Part shown: piece after piece, positions 16,983 to 23,747 of the stretch
Numbering within the stretch: position 1 is the first letter of the stretch
Layout of the letters: each line of letters begins with the position of its first letter
Source: Chloroflexota bacterium
GTDB taxonomy: Bacteria > Chloroflexota > Anaerolineae > UBA2200
DNA length: 64,000 nt
Reading direction: 5' to 3'
NCBI GenBank assembly: GCA_014360905.1
Contig: JACIWW010000010.1
Span: 1-64,000, forward strand
Position numbers and translations under genes: made by a program
The notes under the pieces: generated by a model
Told to the model about the DNA's origin: nothing
Databases searched by the model: none
The model's input: only the letters and a program-made list of their open reading frames with translations

Positions 16983-18126
16983 AGAACCGGTTAATGAGCC
17001 TAGCCAATGGAGGCAGGTGCAGTTCGACTGCATTCTCAGGGCATAGTTCATGGCAGCAGTAGCAGCGAATACAGTGGTCGAGGTCCATCCGCGCCCTTCT
17101 GTCCACAATAGTGATCGCCTTTACAGGGCAGTTTTCGACGCAAGTGCCACAAGCAGTACATTTTGGCCCGGCCTGTGGCTTGGCCAGCATCTGGTCCGTG
17201 ATCCAAGCAGGCACAAAACTGGGAATCATGCGCATATTTTGGCCGCTAGTACGAGGGAGCCTGAACCCAGATACTTTCACTGCCTCGATGGGATTTCCTA
17301 GTACCTCGATATCCTCAAGATGCCCCGTAGTAAGTCCCCTGCGCATTGCTGCAGCAATAGGGGGCACACTGCGAGGTGGTATGCCTACGATGGCGGTGGC
17401 CACGACATCCAAAGCCACTCCGTCCGTGCTTGTCAGTATTAAGCCGATGTGGCGTGGTGTCCCCGCAGAGGGCCCATCTCCTTCCATGCCCACTACAGCA
17501 TCCATAATCGTCAGGACCGGTTTGTAATAGCTGAGAATGTCTACCAGCATGGCGGCGAATTGGTCCACCGAGGGGAAGCGGGCATGATAGCTTGATTTGA
17601 CAATGCCAGGCACGGTGCCAAAGAGGTTTTTGATTGCCCCAGTGAACAGAGTCAAATCGTGAGTCTTGAGCTTGGGTAGGGAGATAATGGCATCCGCTTC
17701 CACCGCCATCTTGATTGCATCCAGGGTCTTGGCCGCACGGCCCTCTGGGTAAGCCACTTGCACTGTGCGCACATCATAGTTGAGGATGGCGTCTCCCTCT
17801 TCTGCAGCAGCGGCCATGCCGGTAATTTGGTACACATGGCGCAACGCGCGAGGATTAAACAGGGTGCCTGGTCCAGGGCTATCGGCAATAATAGGTATTG
17901 CGCCGAGCTTTCGCACCCATTTCGCAACTGCTACCACAAGCGCTGGATGCGTTGTGATCGCCTTTTCTGGCGGTTTGGCTTGCAGCAGGTTAGCCTTCAG
18001 CACGACTTTATGGCCTGGCTTGATCCGTTTCGTTGCTTCTGGGAATGCCTGCAGGCTCTCATGTAGTGCAGTCTCGACCGCTTGCTGATCATAGCTTGGG
18101 CACTTGGCGATATAAACTCGGCTCAA
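16972..18126 (-). CDS. DUF362 protein with two [4Fe-4S] ferredoxin motifs
   Basis: 384 residues. The N-terminal DUF362 domain spans about residues 30-250 (KANLLQAKPPEKAITTHP start, PKLKTHDLTLFTGAIKNLFG centre). The C-terminus carries two ferredoxin-type clusters, CTACGTCVENCP and CIRCYCCHELCP. Such proteins are putative redox enzymes or electron carriers of unestablished function. Translation starts at a TTG (18126) behind a GAGGAGAG purine tract. It is monocistronic and convergent with DUF3467, with 11 bp of overlap and no terminator between them. Confidence 0.85.
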   Translation of the reverse strand: MSRVYIAKCPSYDQQAVETALHESLQAFPEATKRIKPGHKVVLKANLLQAKPPEKAITTHPALVVAVAKWVRKLGAIPIIADSPGPGTLFNPRALRHVYQITGMAAAAEEGDAILNYDVRTVQVAYPEGRAAKTLDAIKMAVEADAIISLPKLKTHDLTLFTGAIKNLFGTVPGIVKSSYHARFPSVDQFAAMLVDILSYYKPVLTIMDAVVGMEGDGPSAGTPRHIGLILTSTDGVALDVVATAIVGIPPRSVPPIAAAMRRGLTTGHLEDIEVLGNPIEAVKVSGFRLPRTSGQNMRMIPSFVPAWITDQMLAKPQAGPKCTACGTCVENCPVKAITIVDRRARMDLDHCIRCYCCHELCPENAVELHLPPLARLINRFFSA

Positions 18127-18384
18127 GTTTCTCTCCTCGTGTATTCATGTTGCTCATCCTCTTGATCTCTGGGGGCGCTTGGATGCAATACGGCTTTTCT
18201 CAGGCGTCTTCATTATTCTTTATGATATTGGCTTCTGGGAACCATATGCCGCAAGTCCCACAACCACGTAGTATCTTGACCTCAGAGTACAAACTAGCCG
18301 CTCTGGCTATAGAGAATGCAATGGAATGCTCGATTGTGCAGCCACATAACTTTCAGACGTCGAGAACACAAGCGCACGCATCGT
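18127..18384. other. Intergenic region upstream of DUF362 and the thiamine locus
   Basis: About 260 bp between the divergent DUF362 gene and the thiamine promoter. It contains an open frame starting with an ATG at 18147 that reads about 86 codons into the thiamine promoter; its composition is not protein-like and I do not call it. No confident promoter for DUF362 was found. Confidence 0.5.
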
Positions 18385-18413
18385 TTGACATTCTCTTTTC
18401 TTTATGATATAAT
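18385..18413 (+). promoter_or_regulatory. Consensus promoter of the thiamine operon
   Basis: TTGACA (18385-18390), 17 bp, TATAAT (18408-18413): a perfect sigma-70 consensus, the strongest promoter in the window. Transcription should begin near 18420, just ahead of the TPP riboswitch, so expression is probably set by the riboswitch rather than by promoter strength. Confidence 0.92.
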
Positions 18414-18442
18414 TATAACTGCAACGGAATAAATGTGAACGC

Positions 18443-18533
18443 CGTGGGGAGCTCGGTGAGCCGGGCTGAGAGGATGGCCGTAAGCCATCGACCCCTTGAA
18501 CCTGACCTAGGTAATGCTAGCGTAGGGAGGGAT
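18443..18533 (+). ncRNA. TPP (THI-element) riboswitch
   Basis: Conserved elements are in order: GTGGGGAGC at the 5' side of P1/P2, GGCTGAGA in the pyrimidine-sensing helix, a P3 hairpin GATGGC-CGTAA-GCCATC, then CCCTTGAACCTGA, the P4/P5 part CCTAGGTAATGCTAGCG, and the closing TAGGGAGGG. It binds thiamine pyrophosphate. It lies between a consensus promoter and a terminator hairpin, which fits transcriptional attenuation of the downstream salvage genes. Confidence 0.97.
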
Positions 18534-18547
18534 TATCTGTGCTGTCA

Positions 18548-18583
18548 TGCCGCTGGCCTTGTCTGGGTCAGCGGTATTGTTTT
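18548..18583 (+). terminator. Riboswitch-controlled intrinsic terminator
   Basis: An 11-bp stem (18548-18558 with 18566-18576, two G-U pairs, 7-nt loop) is followed by TTGTTTT. It starts 14 nt after the riboswitch and ends before the first gene's SD, so ligand binding probably allows it to form. An upstream ATG at 18547 lies in this stem and is unlikely to be a start. Confidence 0.85.
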
Positions 18584-18600
18584 ATGGAGGCTCAGAGCAA

Positions 18601-19305
18601 GTGAGTAGCATGCAACCAATATCAAGGCCGCCATCAGAGCACGCTTTTGACAACGTGGCTTCGCTTTACGATTCGTGGTTTGAGGTTCCGCTCGGGCAGA
18701 CCGTAGACGAACTGGAGAAGGATCTGCTCTATCGTCTTGCCGGGCTACAAAGCGGACAACGTGCGTTGGACGTTGGCACGGGCACAGGACATTTTGCGGT
18801 TGATTTGGCCTCTTGCGGATTGATCGTGGTAGGCGTGGATCTGTCAGCGCCAATGCTGGGCGTGGCAAAGGGCAAAGGCGTTGATGTGCATCTTGTTCGG
18901 GGGGACGCAGCGGCATTGCCACTGGCGTCAGAATCATTCGATTTGGTGCTTTCCGTCACGGCACTGGAGTTTGTGGCTCTCCCGGAGCGGGCCATCCGCG
19001 AGATGTGGCGGGCAGTGCGACCCGGTGGACGACTGGTCGTGGGAGTGCTCAATGCGCTCAGTCCTTGGGCGTGGGCGCGCCGACGAGAGAGCAGGAAACA
19101 GGAGACACCATTCTCCCACGCGCATTTTTTCTATCCCTGGGAGTTCGTTAAGTTGCTGAGTGGGTTGGGTGTGGTGACCTGGAGCAGTTCTGTTTTTATC
19201 GGTCCGCATGGTGCCGGGTTGAGCCGAGCTTGGGGTTTGGAAAGAATAGGGCGTGCTCTATTCCGACCATTTGGCGCCTTGCTAGTGGGGAGGGTGATGA
19301 AATGA
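18601..19305 (+). CDS. SAM-dependent methyltransferase in the TPP-controlled operon
   Basis: Class I methyltransferase of 234 residues. Motif I is ALDVGTGTGHFAVDLA, with GVDLSAPML after it, motif II-like RGDAAALPLASESFDLV, and a post-motif EMWRAVRPGGRLVVGVLN: the Methyltransf_11/UbiE-like pattern. The substrate is unknown. It is the first gene behind the TPP riboswitch. The GTG at 18601 is preferred because GGAGG lies 10 nt upstream; the ATG at 18610 is the alternative. It overlaps the next gene by 4 nt (ATGA), so co-translation with the thiamine-binding protein is likely. Confidence 0.9.
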   Translation: MSSMQPISRPPSEHAFDNVASLYDSWFEVPLGQTVDELEKDLLYRLAGLQSGQRALDVGTGTGHFAVDLASCGLIVVGVDLSAPMLGVAKGKGVDVHLVRGDAAALPLASESFDLVLSVTALEFVALPERAIREMWRAVRPGGRLVVGVLNALSPWAWARRRESRKQETPFSHAHFFYPWEFVKLLSGLGVVTWSSSVFIGPHGAGLSRAWGLERIGRALFRPFGALLVGRVMK

Positions 19306-19577
19306 GCACCAGTGCACAAGTAAGCATCTATCCGCTTGGTCAGCCTGATCTTTCTCCTGCCATCGAGGCAGTGTGGCAGGTGTTTCAGGAGCACGGGCTG
19401 CACTACGAGCCCGGGCCGATGAGCACGCTGGTGCAGGGTGAAGAAGAAGCACTGTTTGCGGCATTGCGCAGTGCTTTCCACGCTGCAAGCCAACATGGAG
19501 CGACTGTGATGGTTGCTACCGTATCCAATGCCTGTCCGCACTTGCCATCGCAAAAGGAGAAGATAGACCATGCCTAA
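19302..19577 (+). CDS. Thiamine-binding family protein (MTH1187/YkoF-like)
   Basis: 91 residues with the ferredoxin-like pattern of PF01910: QVSIYPLG..DLSPAIEAVWQVFQEHGL, then YEPGPMSTLVQGEEEALFAAL and a closing beta strand ATVMVATVS. Members bind thiamine or related pyrimidines and often sit in TPP-regulated transporter operons. ATGA overlap with the methyltransferase and 8-nt overlap with the permease indicate tight translational coupling. Confidence 0.88.
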   Translation: MSTSAQVSIYPLGQPDLSPAIEAVWQVFQEHGLHYEPGPMSTLVQGEEEALFAALRSAFHAASQHGATVMVATVSNACPHLPSQKEKIDHA

Positions 19578-20382
19578 AGGGTTCAAACGGCTTTTTACAC
19601 AGGCTTTTCAGGAGTACCTTCCGCCAACGATCTTGATCGCACTGTTCTTAGTGGTATGGCAATGTGCTACCTGGCTGTGGCGCATCGAGGCATACTTGTT
19701 GCCCTCGCCAGTGCGCATTGTTCAGGCAGGTGTGCAAGCGCAGGGTTTGCTCAGCGACCATATACAGCAAACGTTGCGAGAAACGTTGCTGGGCTTTGCT
19801 CTTGCACTGGTCGGTGGGTTGCTCCTAGCCCTAGCCATTGACCTCTCTGCCTTCCTCCGTCGTGCGTTGTACCCACTACTGGTGGTGACACAGACCGTCC
19901 CGATCATGGCCATTGCACCACTGCTGGTCATCTGGCTGGGTTACACCATCTGGCCTAAAATCATTGTCGTTGCTCTAGTGTGCTTTTTCCCCATTGTCGT
20001 GACTACAGCCGATGGTCTGCGCTCGGCTGATCCGGAGTTGCTGGCACTGTTGCAAGCTATGGGTGCTACACGTCGGCAAGTGTTTTTGAAAGTACGCGTG
20101 CCTGGAGCTTTGCCCGCGGTATTCTCTGGTATCAAGATCGCTATCACCTACAGCGTGATCGGCGCCATCATTGGCGAATGGGTAGGCGCCAGCAAAGGCT
20201 TGGGTGTGTTCATGTTGCGTGCTTCCAATTCTTTCCGTACGGATTGGGTTTTTGTTGCCATTGCCATTAGCTCTTTGCTCAGCATTCTGCTTTTCTTGGC
20301 AGTAGCGATGATCGAGCGTTTGGCTCTGCCCTGGTACTATACATCCGCGCGTGCGGAACGTTGGGAAGAGATGCAGGCATGA
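19570..20382 (+). CDS. thiX: ABC transporter permease for a thiamine precursor (ThiX type)
   Basis: 270 residues with five or six TM helices and the SsuC/TauC-type permease signature. The EAA coupling loop is LLALLQAMGATRRQVFLKVRVPGALPAV (EAA equivalent near residues 155-180). It forms the membrane channel for the ThiY/ThiZ partners downstream. In ThiXYZ systems the substrate is a formylaminopyrimidine, a breakdown product of thiamine. The ATG follows GGAGAAG. Confidence 0.88.
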   Translation: MPKGFKRLFTQAFQEYLPPTILIALFLVVWQCATWLWRIEAYLLPSPVRIVQAGVQAQGLLSDHIQQTLRETLLGFALALVGGLLLALAIDLSAFLRRALYPLLVVTQTVPIMAIAPLLVIWLGYTIWPKIIVVALVCFFPIVVTTADGLRSADPELLALLQAMGATRRQVFLKVRVPGALPAVFSGIKIAITYSVIGAIIGEWVGASKGLGVFMLRASNSFRTDWVFVAIAISSLLSILLFLAVAMIERLALPWYYTSARAERWEEMQA

Positions 20383-20481
20383 ATGTAACTCCGAGTAGAA
20401 AAAGTTCGTAGTAAGCACTTGAGTGTCAAAAGCAAGGTTTAATCAACCGGCTACTGAAATTTACTCAAAGGGAGGGTGAGT

Positions 20482-21477
20482 ATGTTGACGAGATGGGTGC
20501 ACATGACGGCGATCTTGCTCATCGTGGGAATGGTCGTTGGCTGTGCCGGAGCACAACCAGCTCCACAACCCACGGCGACGAAGCCAATCAAAGCAGTCCT
20601 GTCCCTCGACTGGGTACCCAATACCAATCACACAGGTTTTTACGTGGCTCTGGAGAAGGGCTGGTATGCCGAGGAGGGAATTGACCTGGAAATCCAAATT
20701 CCTTCCGACCCTGCTGCTGCGCTCAAGCAGGTCGCTTATGGCAATACGGAATTTGGGGTCAGTTTCCAGGAAGAGGTGACCATCGCCCGCTCCAATGACA
20801 TCCCGGTTGTGTCGCTGGCTGCGATCATCCAGCACAACACATCTGCCTTTGCCTCATTGGCCGAAACAGGCATCCAGAGGGCAAAGGATATCGAAGGCAA
20901 GCGCTACGCTTCGTATGGCTTGCCCATCGAGCGTCCCATCCTAGGTCAGTTGATGGCTTGCGATGGCGGCGACATTAACAAAGTTGAATTCATTGACGTA
21001 GGCTTTGATGCCTTCCCTGCTTTGATTGGCAAGCGGGTTGACCTGGCGTGGATTTTCATGGCTTGGGATGGCGTGCAAGCAGAGATCAAGGGAATCCAGT
21101 TGAATTTCCTGCCTTTGTATGGCAGCTGTGTGCCGGATTACTACACACCGTTGATCATCGCCGGGGAGACTACTATTGCCAACAAACCGGATTTGGTGCG
21201 GCGGTTCATAAGGGCAACTGCGCGCGGCTACGAGTATGCCATCGCCCACCCAGAGGAATCGGCTGAAATCCTGCTGAAAGCCTCACCGGAGACCGATCCT
21301 GACCTAGCCCGGCGCAGCCAAAAATGGCTCAGCCCGCGCTATCAGGACGATGCACCGCGCTGGGGCGTGCAAAAACTCGAAATCTGGCAGAACTTTGCCC
21401 AGTTCATGTACGAGAATAATCTCATCGCCAAGCCCATTGACCCGCAGAAAGCCTTTACCAACGACTTTTTACCGTGA
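20482..21477 (+). CDS. thiY: Substrate-binding lipoprotein of the thiamine-precursor transporter (ThiY type)
   Basis: 331 residues of the NMT1/THI5-like family. The lipobox is GMVVGC with Cys19, followed by a Pro/Thr linker. The ligand domain opens with LDWVPNTNHTGFYVALEKGWY, a hallmark of ThiY proteins, and has GVSFQEEV and LDWLPLYG-like parts (LNFLPLYGSCVPDYYTP). It delivers the pyrimidine to the ThiX/ThiZ pair. The ATG at 20482 is 5 nt after AGGGAGGG; a GTG at 20476 overlaps that SD and is less likely. Confidence 0.92.
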   Translation: MLTRWVHMTAILLIVGMVVGCAGAQPAPQPTATKPIKAVLSLDWVPNTNHTGFYVALEKGWYAEEGIDLEIQIPSDPAAALKQVAYGNTEFGVSFQEEVTIARSNDIPVVSLAAIIQHNTSAFASLAETGIQRAKDIEGKRYASYGLPIERPILGQLMACDGGDINKVEFIDVGFDAFPALIGKRVDLAWIFMAWDGVQAEIKGIQLNFLPLYGSCVPDYYTPLIIAGETTIANKPDLVRRFIRATARGYEYAIAHPEESAEILLKASPETDPDLARRSQKWLSPRYQDDAPRWGVQKLEIWQNFAQFMYENNLIAKPIDPQKAFTNDFLP

Positions 21478-21496
21478 CAAACACGGCTTGTTAACC

Positions 21497-21528
21497 CACT
21501 TGGGCTGGGCTACAGTCCAGCCCAAGTG
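21497..21528 (+). repeat. Perfect 12-bp hairpin between thiY and thiZ
   Basis: CACTTGGGCTGG (21497-21508) is perfectly complementary to CCAGCCCAAGTG (21517-21528) around an 8-nt loop. There is no T-run, so it is more likely an mRNA-stabilising or processing hairpin protecting the upstream thiY message than a terminator. It lies in a 151-bp gap inside the operon. Confidence 0.75.
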
Positions 21529-21628
21529 CGGACTGGTGGTCTGAGCGAAGCGTCAGCAAGAGATAGCATACGTGCCTGTGGTTTTGCCATCGGGCTTTGC
21601 CCTATCCTGAAGAAAAGAGCGATATTCC

Positions 21629-22423
21629 GTGAACGATGAGATGACCTGCAAAGTAGAGATACGCGATATTTACAAGGCGTATCAGGTGGACGGACAGCCT
21701 ACAGAGGTATTGGCTGGAGTGAGCCTTTGCGCGTCCACTGGCACCTTCGTGACCATTATTGGTCCCAGTGGCTGTGGTAAGAGCACCTTGTTCAGTATTA
21801 TTTGTGGCTTGCAGCAGCCAGACCGCGGTGAAATTTTCTTCGATGGTGTGGCAGTCAGGCAGCGCCTGGGAGCAGTGGGCTATATGCCGCAACGCGATTT
21901 GCTGCTGCCCTGGCGAAAGGTGCTCGATAATGTCATCCTGGGGCCAGAGATACATGGTGAGGATGTAGCAAAAGCCCGGCGCGAGGCAAGCGATCTCTTG
22001 CCCCTCTTTGGCTTGGATGGCTTTGGCGATAGCTACCCCGCCTCACTCTCGGGCGGCATGCGCCAGCGTGCCGCACTGCTCCGCACATTCCTGTGCCGCA
22101 AGGACATCCTACTCTTGGATGAGCCATTTGGTGCTCTGGACGCTATCACGCGCAATGGGCTCCAGGAATGGCTGCTGGAGGTATGGCAGCGCTTTCGCTA
22201 CACCATCCTGTTCATCACCCATGACGTCGAGGAAGCGGTTTTTCTATCGGACAAAGTCTATGTGCTGACCGCGCGTCCTGCGCGTGTGCGCAAGGAATTG
22301 TTGATCCCTCTGCCGCGCCCCCGTCAGCGTGCCATGACCCTGACACCAGAGTTTGCAGCGCTCAAACAGCAATTGCTCGAGGCCTTGCAGGATAGCCCCA
22401 ACGCTCTGCCTACCGCTACTTGA
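21629..22423 (+). CDS. thiZ: ABC transporter ATP-binding protein (ThiZ type)
   Basis: 264 residues. Walker A GPSGCGKST, Q-loop in VGYMPQRDLLLPWRK, signature LSGGMRQRAALLR, Walker B ILLLDEPFGALD and switch His in ITHDVEEAVFLSD are all intact: the SsuB/TauB/ThiZ subfamily. It energises the ThiX permease. Start GTG at 21629 has only a weak AGAAAAGAG; ATG at 21641 is possible. Confidence 0.92.
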   Translation: MNDEMTCKVEIRDIYKAYQVDGQPTEVLAGVSLCASTGTFVTIIGPSGCGKSTLFSIICGLQQPDRGEIFFDGVAVRQRLGAVGYMPQRDLLLPWRKVLDNVILGPEIHGEDVAKARREASDLLPLFGLDGFGDSYPASLSGGMRQRAALLRTFLCRKDILLLDEPFGALDAITRNGLQEWLLEVWQRFRYTILFITHDVEEAVFLSDKVYVLTARPARVRKELLIPLPRPRQRAMTLTPEFAALKQQLLEALQDSPNALPTAT

Positions 22424-22522
22424 TGAATCAATCCATTTGAGGTACAGTACTGCTAGGCAGGCTTTTCTTGAGCGCGTATTGTAACCTGTTTCGCCCAGCC
22501 GATATTTCATATTGGAGGGGAT

Positions 22523-23416
22523 ATGCGTGCCATCATTGTAGCCAATGGACGTATTGAAGAGGGCGAGAATTACCGAAGCCTGGCTCGTGCTGACGATTGG
22601 GTCATCGCTGCAAACGGGGGAGCAATGGTCGCGCTCCAATTGGGGCTTGAACCTCGTGTAGTCGTCGGCGACCTGGACTCGTTGCCACTAGAGGTTCGTA
22701 TCCGATTGGAGGAGCACGGGTGCCAGTTTGTAGGTCACCCTGCGCGCAAAGACGAGACGGACACAGAATTGGCCATTCGCTATGCCTTGGAACAGGGAGC
22801 GGACGAAATTGTGCTCCTCGCTGCCACTGGCGATCGCTTGGATCACACACTGGCCAATGTTTTTTTGCTGGGCATGCCCCGACTTGAAGGCAAGAAGGCC
22901 AAGATTATAGCAGGTCATACTGAAGTCTGGCTGCTGCGCGGTGGGAACGAGTTGGAAATCCAAGGTCGGCCAGGCGATATTGTAACCTTGCTGCCTCTAG
23001 GTCAGGATGCGGTGGGCATCGACAGCAGTGGCCTGGAGTGGGTGTTGTGCGACGACACCTTGCGCTTTGGCCCGGCGCGTGGGGTGAGCAATGTCATGAC
23101 TGCGGAGAGAGCGCGAGTCTCGCTGCGCACGGGTCTGCTGCTGGTATTCCGGGTTAGAGAGGAGATAGCAGAGATAGCCGGGGGACAGGAAACGAGCGAA
23201 TTGGTTGAGGTATGCAAAGAACAAGGGCACTTGCGGGCAAACGTGATCAAAGCCAAGTTGGAGGCAGCAGGCATTCCAGCCATCCTGTCCTATGATGCAG
23301 CCAGCCTCGTCTTCGGCCTCACCGTGGACGGCATTGGCGAAGTGCGCATCCTGGTGCGTGCGAAGGATGTGGAGGAGGCGCGGAGGGTATTGAGTGAGGC
23401 GAACGAAGATCGGTGA
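22523..23416 (+). CDS. thiN: Thiamine pyrophosphokinase fused to a DUF2007 domain
   Basis: 297 residues. Residues 1-210 form a thiamine pyrophosphokinase: AANGGAMVALQLGLEPRVVVG, the GDLDS motif, DETDTELAIRYAL, and GDRLDHTLANVFLL. It makes TPP from thiamine and ATP, the ligand of the upstream riboswitch. Residues 220-290 match DUF2007 (LVEVCKEQGHLRANVIKAKL, then the DVEEARRVL end), a small ferredoxin-like domain proposed to act in signalling or protein turnover. The fusion is unusual. The ATG follows GGAGGGG by 4 nt. The 99-bp gap before it could hold its own promoter. Confidence 0.93.
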   Translation: MRAIIVANGRIEEGENYRSLARADDWVIAANGGAMVALQLGLEPRVVVGDLDSLPLEVRIRLEEHGCQFVGHPARKDETDTELAIRYALEQGADEIVLLAATGDRLDHTLANVFLLGMPRLEGKKAKIIAGHTEVWLLRGGNELEIQGRPGDIVTLLPLGQDAVGIDSSGLEWVLCDDTLRFGPARGVSNVMTAERARVSLRTGLLLVFRVREEIAEIAGGQETSELVEVCKEQGHLRANVIKAKLEAAGIPAILSYDAASLVFGLTVDGIGEVRILVRAKDVEEARRVLSEANEDR

Positions 23417-23682
23417 ATTTGCAAAGGCTAAACATCATATTACCCCGCTACGCGCGCAATATCATTTGCTCCGCATAACGAGATTCACGTAATCATTAGG
23501 CCTTTCTATTGCAGGTCATACAGAAAGGAATTCACAGTGTAAAAACACCTCTGTACCTAGGCCCGGTTACCGGGCGCACGGAACGCAAAGCCAACTTTTA
23601 CACGCAGAGGAGTGAGCGCTGACTATCATTTTACATAAATAATTTAATCACATATAGCAAATTTATCGGTGCGAGTGTCTTG
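23417..23682. other. Intergenic region with short palindromes
   Basis: Nothing coding was recognised. It contains a perfect 7-bp palindrome GCCCGGT-T-ACCGGGC (23561-23575), and GTGTAAAA near 23537 matched by an inverted TTTTACAC near 23594. CCTCTG and CAGAGG flank the palindrome too. The order of these arms is not nested, so a simple long hairpin does not form. An unidentified small RNA cannot be excluded. Confidence 0.4.
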
Positions 23683-23711
23683 TTGACCACCGCCTATTCT
23701 CCCAGTATAAT
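23683..23711 (+). promoter_or_regulatory. Promoter of the YfhO-flippase fusion gene
   Basis: TTGACC (23683-23688), 17 bp, TATAAT (23706-23711), about 36 bp before the TTG start codon. Confidence 0.8.
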
Positions 23712-23747
23712 CACCGTCAGCCAGTTACGCGAAAGGCGGTTGGTTAT

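Noticed and set aside
18147-18407. 86-codon open frame before the thiamine promoter
   Set aside because: Non-protein-like composition, no SD, and it would end inside the -10 box of the consensus promoter.
20411-20420. GTAAGCACTT matching part of the 37090 direct repeat
   Set aside because: A single 10-mer inside the thiX-thiY gap, with no -10 at the right distance; probably chance.
23417-23640. Possible structured RNA
   Set aside because: The complementary arms are not nested and no known RNA family was recognised; kept only as an intergenic note.
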